Shown here: positions 1 through 9,030 of the stretch, in pieces
Numbering within the stretch: position 1 is the first letter of the stretch
Layout: every line of letters starts with the position of its first letter
From: Bog-473 sp963756025
GTDB taxonomy: Bacteria; Actinomycetota; Acidimicrobiia; Acidimicrobiales; RAAP-2
DNA: 64,000 nt
Reading direction: 5' to 3'
Assembly (NCBI GenBank): GCA_963756025.1
Contig: CAVWMF010000007.1
Span: forward strand, 434,001-498,000
The notes under the pieces: generated by a model
Told to the model about the DNA's origin: nothing
Seen by the model: the letters and a program-made list of their open reading frames with translations, nothing else
The model's database searches: none
Position numbers and translations under genes: made by a program

Positions 1-36
1 CCTCCCCGGTGCTGCACTCGGCGCACCGCTCGGCGT

Positions 37-1014
37 TCACCGCTCGGCGCTCACCCCGGCCGCCGCGCTCAGCTCCTCCAAGCTCCAGGCGCCGGGAGGA
101 CTCCCCGTGGCGGCCGCCTGTACCGCCAGCCTCTGGAGAAGCGCGTTGACCGGGGTGGGCATGTCGTGGAGGAGTCCGAGGAGGACGATCTCGCCGTTGA
201 GGAACTCGGCCTCAATGGAGCCAGTCCCCCGCACCAGGCTCTGCCAGCTGGAGCCGCCACGCCACTCGCCGCTACTCGTGTTGCGCATCTGCAGATAATC
301 GCCACGACGGACCCGATCCTCCTCGACCGAGGCGACGGCGATTCCGGCTGCCTCCAGGACAGCGGCGCCTTCGCGCTGGGCTTCTTGGGCCAACGGGCTC
401 CCACGACCGACCGGCCCGCACAGTGCTTCCACCGCGTTGGCGAGATTCATGAGGAGCTTGCGGTACTTCCACCGCATGATGTCGGGCCGCGCCACCGACT
501 GGAACGTGGTGGCCTCGAGCGCGCCGGCGATCGCCTGCGCGGCATCGTCGACACCGGTCGGATAGCGGCCGAGATCGAGCAGCCCGCTCACCGGTGCCGA
601 GTGGGCCTGGATCACGCCGGACCGCAGGTGCGTGGCGGGGCACATCACGCACATGGCGTACGTGCGGGGAAAACGGCGGAGCACCCGGCGCTCGTTCTCG
701 ACCCCGTTCTGCATGCAGACGATCGGCGTCTCCGGCGGGGCAACCTGCACCAGCTGGGCCAACGCCTCTTCTGTGTGCTGGCCCTTCACTCCCAACAGGA
801 CCACGGTGTCGTCGGTCCACTGCACCTCGCGCGCCTCGGTGACCACCGGTATCGGCAGGGTGACCGATTCGTCCGGCGCTTCGAGCACCAGCCCGGAGGC
901 GAGGGCGCGGGCGTGGTCGCCGCGTGCGATGAGGGTGACGTCATCCCCGTGCTGGAAGAGGCGGGCCCCCACGAGCCCGCCGATCGCACCGGCCCCGAAG
1001 ACGACAAACCGCAT
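37..1014 (-). CDS. Ketopantoate reductase-like protein (PanE/ApbA family)
   Basis: A 325-residue NADPH-dependent 2-dehydropantoate 2-reductase-like enzyme, the family that reduces ketopantoate to pantoate on the way to coenzyme A. It opens with the Rossmann loop GAGAIGG at residues 8-14, has a QNGVEN segment near residue 100, and a C-terminal helical domain with a K-x-x-K-L-L-N stretch (KYRKLLMNLAN), as the family expects. Length is normal (about 300-330). I chose the ATG directly before RFVVFGAG; the open frame continues much further upstream but only through the antisense of the neighbouring gene. It is divergent from the MpaB-like gene, with about 40 bp between starts. Many actinobacteria carry several paralogues, so the substrate is not certain and I give no symbol. 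Confidence 0.85.
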   Translation of the reverse strand: MRFVVFGAGAIGGLVGARLFQHGDDVTLIARGDHARALASGLVLEAPDESVTLPIPVVTEAREVQWTDDTVVLLGVKGQHTEEALAQLVQVAPPETPIVCMQNGVENERRVLRRFPRTYAMCVMCPATHLRSGVIQAHSAPVSGLLDLGRYPTGVDDAAQAIAGALEATTFQSVARPDIMRWKYRKLLMNLANAVEALCGPVGRGSPLAQEAQREGAAVLEAAGIAVASVEEDRVRRGDYLQMRNTSSGEWRGGSSWQSLVRGTGSIEAEFLNGEIVLLGLLHDMPTPVNALLQRLAVQAAATGSPPGAWSLEELSAAAGVSAER

Positions 1015-1053
1015 GCCGCACTTTGTCACGTCACGGCGTGCCAGGCTTTGCGA

Positions 1054-2280
1054 GTGCCTTCGCTCAACCCGATCGTGAACGTGGTCGCCCTGGGTGGAGT
1101 GGCGGCCGATGTGCCCCGGCGCCTCGTCCGGCGTCTGGCCGCTCCCCTGCGGGTGGATCTGGCGCGGAGCGTGCGCCGGTCGGTCGGGCTGGGCCCGGCG
1201 CCGATCCAGATCTCCATGGATCCGTCTGCGTCCTATCTGCCGCCCGACGGCGTGGCCCGGATGGTCCACGGGGACCTCTCCTCGATGCTGATCGGCGGCA
1301 TCAGCGCGCTGTTGCTGCAGACGCTCCACCCGCTGGCCATGGCGGGCGTGGCAGAGCATTCCAACTACCAGGCGGACCCTCTGGGCCGATTGCGGCGGAC
1401 CGCCAACTTCGTCGGCACGACGACCTTCGGCACCGTCGGGCAGGCCGAGGAGGCGATTGCGCAGGTTCGACGCGTCCACCGGCGGGTCAAGGGTGTCGCG
1501 CCCGACGGACGTGCCTATTCGGCCGGCGATCCCGAGCTGGTCACATTCATCCATGTGGCCGAGGTCTGGAGTTTCCTCGAGTCGTCCCGCCGATTCGGTC
1601 CGCGCGATCTCTCTCCCGAGCAGTGCGACCGGTACTACGAGGAACTGGCCCCGATCGCAACGGCCCTCGGGGCCGATTGGGTGCCGCGCTCGACCGCCGA
1701 CGTCGAGGACTATTTCCTCCGCATGCGACCCGAGCTCTACGCCACGGAGCAGGCGCACCAGGCGCTCGACTGGTTGCGCAACGGGGCGAGGCGGCGTCCC
1801 AACGAGCAGGCGGTGTTCTCCATGCTCCACGCCGGGGCGGTGAGCATGTTGCCGGAATGGGCCCGGGCCGAGCTCAACCTTTCGACCCGAGCGGCCATCG
1901 ATCTCCTCCTGGACACCGTTGCGGTCATCCCCGCCTCGCGGGCGCTCTCGTCCGCGTTGCGCTGGGTGGCCACACCTGAGCCGGCGAGAGAAGGACCTCG
2001 CCCGGTCGCCCCGACCGGCACGGTCGCCCCGACCGGCGCGGTCGCCCACGACGAGGCCGACACAGCCGGCTCAGAGGCAACCGGTTCAGCGCGGGACGAG
2101 GCCCCAACTCGCCGACCACTTCCGACCGGGCTGGAGCGTGAGCAGGTCCTTACCGGTGCGGAACGCGTTGGGCGGGCAGCTCATCGGCTCGATAGCGACC
2201 GCCCGCCTCCGTCGCTCCACCTGCCCAAGGGTGTCGCCCGTGTAGACCATCAGGTAGCCGAAGCCCGCATCAGCCCATAA
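1054..2280 (+). CDS. MpaB/rubber-oxygenase-like DUF2236 protein
   Basis: The protein has a DUF2236 domain at roughly residues 60-300, the family of heme-dependent latex-clearing/MpaB-type oxygenases. Supporting segments are the HGDLSSMLIGG stretch, the LQTLHPLAMAGVAEHSN block with conserved histidines, and a later AWxF-type block (HVAEVWSFLESSRRF). I placed the start at GTG 1054, about 40 bp from the divergent ketopantoate reductase start; no better ATG precedes the domain (an internal ATG sits just before SASYLPP). The C-terminal ~100 residues are unlike the family: a short repeat (APTGTVAPTGAVA) and then sequence that overlaps the antisense of the converging epimerase tail. The natural stop may therefore have been lost or shifted. 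The physiological substrate is unknown. Confidence 0.75.
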   Translation: MPSLNPIVNVVALGGVAADVPRRLVRRLAAPLRVDLARSVRRSVGLGPAPIQISMDPSASYLPPDGVARMVHGDLSSMLIGGISALLLQTLHPLAMAGVAEHSNYQADPLGRLRRTANFVGTTTFGTVGQAEEAIAQVRRVHRRVKGVAPDGRAYSAGDPELVTFIHVAEVWSFLESSRRFGPRDLSPEQCDRYYEELAPIATALGADWVPRSTADVEDYFLRMRPELYATEQAHQALDWLRNGARRRPNEQAVFSMLHAGAVSMLPEWARAELNLSTRAAIDLLLDTVAVIPASRALSSALRWVATPEPAREGPRPVAPTGTVAPTGAVAHDEADTAGSEATGSARDEAPTRRPLPTGLEREQVLTGAERVGRAAHRLDSDRPPPSLHLPKGVARVDHQVAEARISP

Positions 2281-3031
2281 CGACGGCGCCGAACGTGCCA
2301 TTGGGCGCGTCGAGGCTCGCCCACGCCCGGCCGTCACTGTCACGGGTCAGGTCGGTGAACGGAGTATCGAGAACGGTGGGTCCGATGAAACGGGCCGTCG
2401 TGAAGTCGCGCTCGGTACCGGCCACCGGCGTCAGCTCCCCGGTCGGCAGCCCCCGGTCGTCCGTGTCCAAGGTCTGGTGGGCGGGAAGCTGGAGGATCGC
2501 ACCGTCGATCGGTTCCTGTCCGGCGGCCAGGTACGGATGAAAACCGAGGCCGAACGGGACCGGGCCGTCGTCCGTGCTGTGCGCGGTCGTGGTGACGCTG
2601 AGCCCTGATCGCCCCACGTGGTACTCCATCTCGAGGAGGAGGGAGAACGGGTACCCGGGCGAAGGATGCAGTTGCAGTCGCAAGGACAGTTGGTTCTGGT
2701 GCCGGGTCTGCAGCGTCCAGGGCAGCCACCGCACCAGCCCGTGAATGGCGTTGCGGCGCTCGGGCTCGTCGAGAGCGGCCTGTGCCTGCACGCCGTCGAA
2801 CTCGTAGCGCCCGTCGGCCAGCCGGTTCGGCCAGGGGGCGAGCACCTGTCCCCGGCCGCTGTGCGACCACTCGTGGGGCCCGAAGCCGTCGATGATCGCC
2901 GTGTCCCCCACGTTGTAGGTGCGCAGTGTGGCGCCCACCTCGCAGACCACCACATCCTGCTCGCCATGACCGATGCGCCACTGTTGGCCCGTCGGCGAGG
3001 CGACGGAGATCCTGGGCGAGGGATAGGGCAT
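2086..3031 (-). pseudogene. Aldose 1-epimerase (mutarotase-like), frameshifted
   Basis: Galactose-mutarotase-fold protein split over two frames. The first frame starts at ATG 3031 (MPYPSPRISVASP) and holds the N-terminal strands, the NRLADGRYEF substrate block and the GFHPYLAAGQ catalytic-His region, ending prematurely at GAVVMG-stop near 2272. The expected C-terminus continues in the next frame: LWADAGFGYLMVYTGDTL, then AVAIEPMSCPPNAF, which is the highly conserved end of the family, stopping at 2086. One extra base near 2278-2281 (GTCGTTATG) explains the break. It is a recent pseudogene or a base-call error; nothing else in the gene looks decayed. It faces surE divergently across about 160 bp. 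Confidence 0.8.
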
Positions 3032-3194
3032 GGCGAGTGAATTGAAGCAGACCCGGGAGCACCCCGGAGGTGAGGCTCCGCTGATCGGACCGAGGAGGGC
3101 CCCGGTGACGGCGCGGTAACCGGGTGGCAAACGGGAGGTGACGGAGGGCGTCGGGGTCAAAGGGAGCGTCACCCCGCCACTAGGGTGCCCTCAC

Positions 3195-4115
3195 GTGAGG
3201 ATCCTCGTAACCAATGACGACGGGGTCAGCGCTCCCGGGTTAGCGGCGCTGACCAGGGCTCTTGTGCGCTGGACCAAGGAAGCGACCGCTTCGGGCGGCC
3301 CGCCCCACGAGATTGTCGTGGTGGCACCCAGCTCCAACTACAGCGGTGCGAGCGCGGCCGTCGGGTCGGTCACCGACGGGACGAAGATCCCGTACTCCCG
3401 GGCGCGGGTCAGCGGCGCCGAAGAGGTCGACGCCTACGGGCTCGACGCCTCGCCCGCGCTTTCGGTGATCGCCGGAGCGCTCGGTGCCGTGGGGCCCAAG
3501 CCGGACCTTGTGCTCTCGGGCATCAACCACGGCGTCAACGTCGGCCGTTCGGTTCTGCACTCGGGCACCGTCGGCGCCGCGCTGACGGCGTCGCAGGTGG
3601 GCATCAGCGCGCTCGCCGTGTCGATGCGGGCCGGGATGACGGAGGACTGGTGGGAGTCGGCGGCCGACCTCGCCATGGCCCTGATTCCGGTGCTGGTCGG
3701 CGCGCCCGTCGGGACCGTGCTCAATCTGAACGTCCCCTCACTACCCCTCCATGAGATCCTGGGGCTGCGCTGGGCCCGGGTCGGCGGAGCCGGACTCATC
3801 AAGGCGGCCAACGACGCCTGGGATGCGCCCAACCGCCCCGAGATGGAGGGCCCGGCTGCCGCCGAGGGCGCCTTGGCGGTCATCGACGCCACCGCGGCCG
3901 AGAAGGGTGAGATCACCCTCAACGTGGGCTCCCCCTTCCCCCAGGGCGGTGACATCGGGCTGGCTGATCCGAGCGAGGACGCCACGCTGGTCGCCCGGGG
4001 CTACGCCGCACTCACCGCACTGCGCGGACCGAGGTCAGACGACGATCCGGCACTGTTGCGATCGCTCGACGAGGGCCTGGCCCGCGCTGTCGCACCGCTG
4101 GGAATGGCCGGCTGA
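3195..4115 (+). CDS. surE: 5'/3'-nucleotidase SurE
   Basis: Metal-dependent survival-protein phosphatase that dephosphorylates nucleoside monophosphates. The N-terminus carries the diagnostic TNDDG motif (residues 6-10; N7, D8, D9 bind the metal), followed by APSSNYSGAS with the conserved metal/phosphate Ser region, and SGINHGVNVG with its conserved Asn. I chose GTG 3195 because it puts VRILVTNDDG at the very N-terminus, as in the family; the open frame upstream is not conserved-looking. At 306 residues it is longer than the E. coli protein (253) because of the C-terminal region after about residue 230, which is common in actinobacteria. Confidence 0.93.
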   Translation: MRILVTNDDGVSAPGLAALTRALVRWTKEATASGGPPHEIVVVAPSSNYSGASAAVGSVTDGTKIPYSRARVSGAEEVDAYGLDASPALSVIAGALGAVGPKPDLVLSGINHGVNVGRSVLHSGTVGAALTASQVGISALAVSMRAGMTEDWWESAADLAMALIPVLVGAPVGTVLNLNVPSLPLHEILGLRWARVGGAGLIKAANDAWDAPNRPEMEGPAAAEGALAVIDATAAEKGEITLNVGSPFPQGGDIGLADPSEDATLVARGYAALTALRGPRSDDDPALLRSLDEGLARAVAPLGMAG

Positions 4116-4158
4116 CCCCAGCGCCGGCGGCGCCGACACGATCACGCGGCGGCGTCGG

Positions 4159-5031
4159 TCACCCGGTGATGCCGAAACGACCATCGGGCAGCCGGACGAC
4201 CCCGGCCATGCCGAAGCGGTCGGCCAGGAGCGACGGCACATCGTCGAGAGGGAGTTCGGTGATGGACGAGCTCCCGCCCACGGGACGCTCGACCAACACC
4301 GCCTGCTCATTGACGAATACCGAGAGGCACCGGTCGACGCGGCGGGCGCCGACCATGAGGCCCGTCACGAATGAGGACTCGGGGTGGGTGGAGGTGTACC
4401 AGTTGTTCACCTCGATGTCGACGGTCGGCACCGGCTCGGGCACGAACCCGTACATATCGGCCCACCGGCCGTCTTGAAAGACCTGTAGGACGAGTTCGCC
4501 CCCGTCCTCCATGAGCCGGTAGCGCCATCCGGACTGATCGCTCTCCGCCCCGACCTCGAAGGGAACCGGGTCCAGCAGGCCGCCGCCACCGAATCCCACG
4601 TCGGCCAGCCACGGTGCCCCGTCGACAACGACACGGAGCAACAGGTGGTTGAGCGGGCGCGGCGGGCCTTCGGGGCCCATGCGGACCCGGGCCAACATCG
4701 GATCTATCTCGGTGACCCCCAACGCCTCGAGCGCTGCGGCGAGGAGGAGGTTCTGCTCGAAGCAGTAGCCGCCTCGTCTGCGGGCGATCAGCTTCTCCTC
4801 CAGCCGGTCGGGGTCGAGCGTCACCGCCCGCCCCGACGCAGGGTCGAAATTCTCGAAGGCGATCGACGTCGCATGGGCCCGGTGGACCTCGGCCAACGTG
4901 GGCCTGGCCGGCGGCGCTGTCGACGCAGCCGACGCAGCCGACGCAGCCGACGCAGCCGACGCACCTTGCGCACCTTGCGCAGCGAGGCCGATGCGGGCCA
5001 GGTAGCCGTCGAAGTCCTTCAGTGGCGCCAC
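4159..5031 (-). CDS. nat: Arylamine N-acetyltransferase
   Basis: Acetyl-CoA-dependent arylamine/arylhydrazine N-acetyltransferase acting in the cytoplasm. The catalytic triad is visible: C90 in RGGYCFEQN, H129 in PLNHLLLR and D144 in LADVGFG. Length (290) is normal. The start is GTG 5031, giving APLKDFDGYLARIGL, a typical NAT N-terminus. Between the first helix and the rest lies an unusual Ala/Ser insert of five SAA units encoded by a perfect 9-bp DNA repeat (separate entry). Mycobacterial homologues act on cholesterol-derived propionyl-CoA intermediates and isoniazid; the natural substrate here is not known. Confidence 0.9.
   Translation of the reverse strand: MAPLKDFDGYLARIGLAAQGAQGASAASAASAASAASTAPPARPTLAEVHRAHATSIAFENFDPASGRAVTLDPDRLEEKLIARRRGGYCFEQNLLLAAALEALGVTEIDPMLARVRMGPEGPPRPLNHLLLRVVVDGAPWLADVGFGGGGLLDPVPFEVGAESDQSGWRYRLMEDGGELVLQVFQDGRWADMYGFVPEPVPTVDIEVNNWYTSTHPESSFVTGLMVGARRVDRCLSVFVNEQAVLVERPVGGSSSITELPLDDVPSLLADRFGMAGVVRLPDGRFGITG
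4922..4966. repeat. Five-copy 9-bp tandem repeat inside the NAT gene
   Basis: Five perfect copies of GACGCAGCC, followed by a degenerate sixth and by a doubled CACCTTGCG. It stays in frame and encodes an Ala-Ser-Ala stretch in a loop near residues 24-37 of the acetyltransferase. Copy number could vary between strains without breaking the frame. Confidence 0.9.
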
Positions 5032-5088
5032 CCGGCCGAAGGTAACACCCGGCCCGGGAAGGTGCTGGCGATCGTCGCTGACAGCTAG

Positions 5089-5601
5089 CTAGTCGTCGCT
5101 TTCGTTCGGTGCCCGGCGCCGGCGCTTGACTTCCGATCGATGGCGCTTCGCCTCGACCCGCCTGACCTGTGACCCTTTGGTCGGCCTCGTGGGCCGCCTG
5201 GTCGGATCGACCCGCAGACCGTCGGCCAATCTCGCGGCGAGGCGTTCGAGCGCCAGCTGTCGATTGCGCGATTGGGAGCGTGAATCGGAGGCGGCCGCCC
5301 GCACTACCGGCCCGAAGCGTTCCAAGAGGCGGGCCCGTTGCCGGGGCCCGAGCGCGGTGGAGCCGCCGATGTCGAATTGAACTTCGACCCGGCTCAGCGT
5401 GCGGTTGGCGTGCTGCCCGCCGGGTCCGCCGGACGTAGTGGCACGCCAGGTGACCTCACTCATCGGGATGGTCAGCGATTTCGTGACGCGCAACGCGGCG
5501 CCGGCGCCGGCCGCGGTTGGTGCCGGGTCGGCAGCGGCCGTTGGCGCGGTACCGTCACCACCTCCAGGGGCGCCGTCGCGGCGGGGATCGTCGGGTGCCA
5601 C
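5089..5601 (-). CDS. arfB: Alternative ribosome-rescue factor ArfB (YaeJ-like peptidyl-tRNA hydrolase)
   Basis: A codon-independent peptidyl-tRNA hydrolase that frees stalled ribosomes. The catalytic GGQ lies in SGGPGGQHANRT (GGQ at about 61-63), followed by the VEVQFDIGG strand and a very basic C-terminal tail (RRVEAKRHRSEVKRRRR) that in this family enters the empty mRNA channel. There is no stop-codon-recognition domain, so it is not RF1/RF2. The listed GTG start adds about 38 Ala/Pro-rich residues in front of the usual N-terminus (LRVTKSLTIP); a TTG at that point could be the real start. It lies 57 bp upstream of nat on the same strand. Confidence 0.87.
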   Translation of the reverse strand: MAPDDPRRDGAPGGGDGTAPTAAADPAPTAAGAGAALRVTKSLTIPMSEVTWRATTSGGPGGQHANRTLSRVEVQFDIGGSTALGPRQRARLLERFGPVVRAAASDSRSQSRNRQLALERLAARLADGLRVDPTRRPTRPTKGSQVRRVEAKRHRSEVKRRRRAPNESDD

Positions 5602-5639
5602 AGAGGCGAGCGTACGACCACCGGGTACAGTCCGGACTC

Positions 5640-6635
5640 ATGGACTACCGCCACCTCGGGAAATCGGGCATGCTCGTTTCCTCCCTCGCCTACGGCAACT
5701 GGATCACCCACGGGAGTCAGATCGAAGAGGACGCCGCCACGGCGTGTGTGAAGGCTTCGCTGGACGCCGGCATCACGACGTTCGACACGGCGGACGTCTA
5801 CGCCTGGGGTCGGGCGGAGTCGGTCCTCGGGCGGGCCCTGAAGGGCGTGCCACGCGACTCCATCGAGATCTTCACCAAGGTGTACTGGCCGACGGGCTTC
5901 AACCCCAACAACCGCGGCCTCTCGCGCAAGCACATCATCGAGGCGCTCCACGGTTCGCTCGAGCGCCTCCAGACGGATCACGTCGACCTCCTCCAAGCTC
6001 ACCGGTTCGATTACGAGGCGCCGCTCGAGGAGACATTGCGTGCGTTCGACGACCTCGTACGGCAAGGGAAGGTCCATTACATCGGGGTCTCCGAATGGAC
6101 GGCCGGGCAGATCGCCGAAGCGTTGCGGCTGGCCGACGATATGGGCTTCGACCGCATCGTCTCCAACCAGCCGCAGTACTCGCTCATCTGGCGCGTCATC
6201 GAGGCCGAGGTCGTTCCTTTGTGCCAGCACGAAGGGATAGGCCAGATCGTCTGGTCGCCGTTGGCCCAGGGGGTCCTCACGGGCAAGTACCTGCCGGGTG
6301 CGGCGCCCCTGCAAGGCTCGCGGGCAACGGGCGTCGAAGCCGAGGAGATGAGCTGGCTCCTGCGCGACGAGGTCCTCACCCCGGTCCAGGAGTACGCCGA
6401 AATCTGCCGCCAAGCGGGTTACACCCCGGCCTCGGTGGCCCTGGCCTGGGTCCTGCAGAACGAGAACGTCAGCAGCGCCATCATCGGAGCCTCCCGGCCC
6501 GAGCAGATCACCGAGAACATCAAGGCCCTCGAGATGGACATGGAACCCGACTTCGTGGAGGCGATCGAGAAGGCTCTGGCGCCGACGACGCTCTTCGATC
6601 CCGGTTTCACCTTCAGCCCCGACACCCGCCCCTAG
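5640..6635 (+). CDS. Aldo/keto reductase (Kv-beta-like family)
   Basis: NADPH-dependent oxidoreductase with a TIM-barrel fold, 331 residues. The catalytic tetrad is complete: D49 and Y54 (FDTADVYAWG), K80 (IFTKVYW) and H121 (LQAHRFD). SNQPQYSL and the C-terminal GASRPEQITENI cofactor-binding block match the voltage-gated K-channel beta-subunit/YghZ-like group. The start is ATG 5640, 38 bp from the divergent arfB start. The substrate is unknown; members reduce methylglyoxal and other aldehydes. It is followed after 14 bp by the Nudix gene and probably co-transcribed with it. Confidence 0.9.
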   Translation: MDYRHLGKSGMLVSSLAYGNWITHGSQIEEDAATACVKASLDAGITTFDTADVYAWGRAESVLGRALKGVPRDSIEIFTKVYWPTGFNPNNRGLSRKHIIEALHGSLERLQTDHVDLLQAHRFDYEAPLEETLRAFDDLVRQGKVHYIGVSEWTAGQIAEALRLADDMGFDRIVSNQPQYSLIWRVIEAEVVPLCQHEGIGQIVWSPLAQGVLTGKYLPGAAPLQGSRATGVEAEEMSWLLRDEVLTPVQEYAEICRQAGYTPASVALAWVLQNENVSSAIIGASRPEQITENIKALEMDMEPDFVEAIEKALAPTTLFDPGFTFSPDTRP

Positions 6636-6649
6636 GAGCAGGCATCCCC

Positions 6650-7063
6650 GTGCCCGAACGCCAGCGGATCGCCGCGTACGGCGTCTGCCTCGATGCGCAG
6701 GATCGCCTGCTCCTGGCCCGGGCCTCGCCCTGGTTGACCCTGAGCGGCCGTTGGTTCCTCCCCGGTGGCGGGGTCGACCACGGTGAGCACCCGACCGATG
6801 CCCTGCGGAGGGAGATCAAGGAGGAGTCAGGGCTGACGGTCGTGCTGGGTCCCCTCCTCGACGTCCTCTCCGACGTGCGCGTCATGCCCGATGGCACGAG
6901 CCTGCACACTGTAAGGATGATCTACCGGGTGGCGTCGTGGACCGGGAGCCTCCGGGCCGAGTTGGAGGGGACGACCGACGCCGTCCAGTGGTTCCCCCGG
7001 GCCGAGCTGGACGAACTCCCGCTGGCGCACTACGTCAGGGAGGTGGTGGCGAAATTCCTGTGA
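6650..7063 (+). CDS. Nudix hydrolase
   Basis: A 137-residue pyrophosphohydrolase with a complete Nudix box: G-x5-E-x7-R-E-I-x-E-E-x-G-L, read as GGVDHGE then RREIKEESGL around residues 41-64. The chosen GTG start (VPERQRIAAYGV) puts the first strand at the N-terminus, as is normal for small Nudix proteins. It follows the aldo/keto reductase by 14 bp, and its TGA overlaps the GTG of the NADH dehydrogenase, so the three are likely one operon. The substrate cannot be read from sequence. Confidence 0.88.
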   Translation: MPERQRIAAYGVCLDAQDRLLLARASPWLTLSGRWFLPGGGVDHGEHPTDALRREIKEESGLTVVLGPLLDVLSDVRVMPDGTSLHTVRMIYRVASWTGSLRAELEGTTDAVQWFPRAELDELPLAHYVREVVAKFL

Positions 7064-8382
7064 GCGCCGCATCCGACACTCCCCGCCATCGCGTCGTCAT
7101 CATCGGCTCGGGGTTCGGCGGCTTGTTCGCCGCCAAGGCCCTTCGACGGGCCCCGGTAGACCTCACGGTGATCGATCGCACGAACCACCACCTCTTTCAG
7201 CCGCTGCTCTATCAGGTGGCAACCGGAATACTCTCCGAAGGCCAGATCGCGCCACCGATCCGTGATGTCCTGCGCCACAACCCGTCGGCGCGTGTCGTGC
7301 TCGGCGAAGTGACCGACATCGATCCGGTGGCCCACACCGTCGCCACCACCGAGCTCAGCGGGCGCCATGTCGCCATCGGTTACGACAGCATGATCGTCGC
7401 CGCGGGCGCGGTGACTTCGTACTACGGGCACGACGAATTCCGTCAGTCGGCTTCGGGCATGAAGTCGCTCAACGATGCCCTGTATCTGCGGGGTCAGATC
7501 TTCGGCGCATTCGAACAGGCCGAGGCAGAGGACGACGACGAGCGTCGTCGCTCCCTCATGACCTTCGTGGTGATCGGCGGAGGTCCGACCGGCGTGGAGA
7601 TGGCGGGACAGCTGAAGGAGCTCTCGCGGCGCGCCCTCCAGCACAACTATCGGAGGATCGATCCGCACATGACGCGCGTGGTCCTCATCGAAGGCGGTCC
7701 CGGTCTGGTCTCGACCATGGGTACCCGTCTCTCGCGGATGACGGCCCGGGACCTCGAGCACATGGGGGTCGAGCTGCACCTCGGCGCCATGGTGACCGAC
7801 GTCGACGCCGACGGGGTGGAGTTGACGCAGGCCGATGGCAATCACCTGCGCATCGATTCGAGTACCAAGGTGTGGGCGGCCGGCACCCGGGCCTCGCCCC
7901 TCGGGGCCAAGGTCGCCGGCGCCACCGGGGCGAAACTCGACCGCAGCGGCCGGGTCGAGGTCGAACCGGACTGTTCGGTGACCGGCTATCCGGAGATCTT
8001 CGTCGTGGGCGACCTCATGGCACTCAACGACCTGCCCGGCGTGGCCGAGGTCGCCATGCAGTCGGGCGCCCACGCGGCCCACACCATCGAACGACGGTTA
8101 CGCGGGGACACCGCCATGAAGCCGTTCCGCTACCACGACCTCGGGACGCTGGCCGTGATTTCGCGGTTCCGGGCCGTGGCCAAGGTCGGGCCTGTGCAGA
8201 TTGGCGGGTTCATCGGGTGGCTGCTGTGGCTGGTCGTCCACGTGACCTTTCTCACCGGATTCAAGAACAGATTCGCCGCGTTGGCCCGTTGGACCATCAG
8301 TTTCCTCGGCAAAGGCCGCTACGAACGGGCCCTGACCGGGCCATGGGTGGTCGAGCAGAAGGGTCCGCCCGAACCTGCCTAG
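7060..8382 (+). CDS. ndh: Type II NADH:quinone oxidoreductase (NDH-2)
   Basis: Single-subunit, non-proton-pumping FAD enzyme that feeds electrons from NADH to quinone at the membrane. The FAD-binding GSGFGG is at residues 16-21, HLFQPLLYQVATGIL is the typical NDH-2 block, the NADH-binding GGGPTGVEMAG lies near residue 172, and a C-terminal FVVGD segment is followed by an amphipathic/hydrophobic stretch (GFIGWLLWLVVHVTFLTGF) that anchors the protein. The 440-residue length is right. The GTG start overlaps the Nudix stop (GTGA), indicating translational coupling. Confidence 0.92.
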   Translation: MSAASDTPRHRVVIIGSGFGGLFAAKALRRAPVDLTVIDRTNHHLFQPLLYQVATGILSEGQIAPPIRDVLRHNPSARVVLGEVTDIDPVAHTVATTELSGRHVAIGYDSMIVAAGAVTSYYGHDEFRQSASGMKSLNDALYLRGQIFGAFEQAEAEDDDERRRSLMTFVVIGGGPTGVEMAGQLKELSRRALQHNYRRIDPHMTRVVLIEGGPGLVSTMGTRLSRMTARDLEHMGVELHLGAMVTDVDADGVELTQADGNHLRIDSSTKVWAAGTRASPLGAKVAGATGAKLDRSGRVEVEPDCSVTGYPEIFVVGDLMALNDLPGVAEVAMQSGAHAAHTIERRLRGDTAMKPFRYHDLGTLAVISRFRAVAKVGPVQIGGFIGWLLWLVVHVTFLTGFKNRFAALARWTISFLGKGRYERALTGPWVVEQKGPPEPA

Positions 8383-8432
8383 GCCTACGCCGGGCCGGCG
8401 TGGCGGCTCGGGTGAGAACGCCGCCCTTTCGC

Positions 8433-8876
8433 CTACTTCGGTGTCGCGACGAAGAGTGGGATCTGGCGGTCGGTCTTCGTCTGGTACTCGTCGTAGGGCG
8501 GGTAGGCCGCAGCGGCGCGCTTCCACCAGGTGGCCTTCTCCTCGCCCGTCACCTCTCGGACCGTCACGTTGAAAGGTGCCGCCCCGTCCTGGAGCGCCAC
8601 CGAGTCAGGAGCGGCGATCAGGTTGTAGTACCAGACGGGATGCGTGGGAGCCCCACCTTGGGATGCAACCAGGGCGTATTCCCCGTCGTGCTCGACCCTC
8701 ATCAGCGGGGTCTTGCGGATGTTGCCGGTTTTGTTCCCGACGGTGGTGATCACAATGATCGGCATGTCCGTGCCGGGGAGCGTGTTGGCCTTGGTGCCTC
8801 CCGAGCTCTCGAACTCGGCGACCTGGTTCCTGACGTAGTCCATCGGGCTCGGCTCGTACGTTTTCTCTGGCGACAT
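8433..8876 (-). CDS. F420/deazaflavin-dependent nitroreductase (DDN/DUF385 family)
   Basis: A 147-residue split-barrel protein of the Mycobacterium Ddn family, whose members use reduced F420 to reduce quinones and nitroaromatics. Recognisable blocks are ITTVGNKTGNIRKTPLMRV, ALVASQGGAPTHPVWYYNL and the C-terminal YDEYQTKTDRQIPLFVATP. The start is ATG 8876; the longer frame upstream is not family-like. Presence of the family implies an F420-producing actinobacterium. The exact substrate is unknown. Confidence 0.88.
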   Translation of the reverse strand: MSPEKTYEPSPMDYVRNQVAEFESSGGTKANTLPGTDMPIIVITTVGNKTGNIRKTPLMRVEHDGEYALVASQGGAPTHPVWYYNLIAAPDSVALQDGAAPFNVTVREVTGEEKATWWKRAAAAYPPYDEYQTKTDRQIPLFVATPK

Positions 8877-9030
8877 GACGCCACTATAGGGAGTGAAGAG
8901 AGGGAAATCATCTCCGTGACCTGCTCTGTCGGCGGGCTTCATCTTCCAACAGGGGTACGAGGACCCGACTTTGGGTATGGGGAGGTGAGAGACGCATTCG
9001 CACGCGTCCAACCCAAGGAGATCCTCAACC

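Noticed and set aside
37..2049. 670-residue minus-strand open frame
   Set aside because: Only the last 325 residues are ketopantoate reductase; the rest is antisense of the MpaB-like gene and low-complexity.
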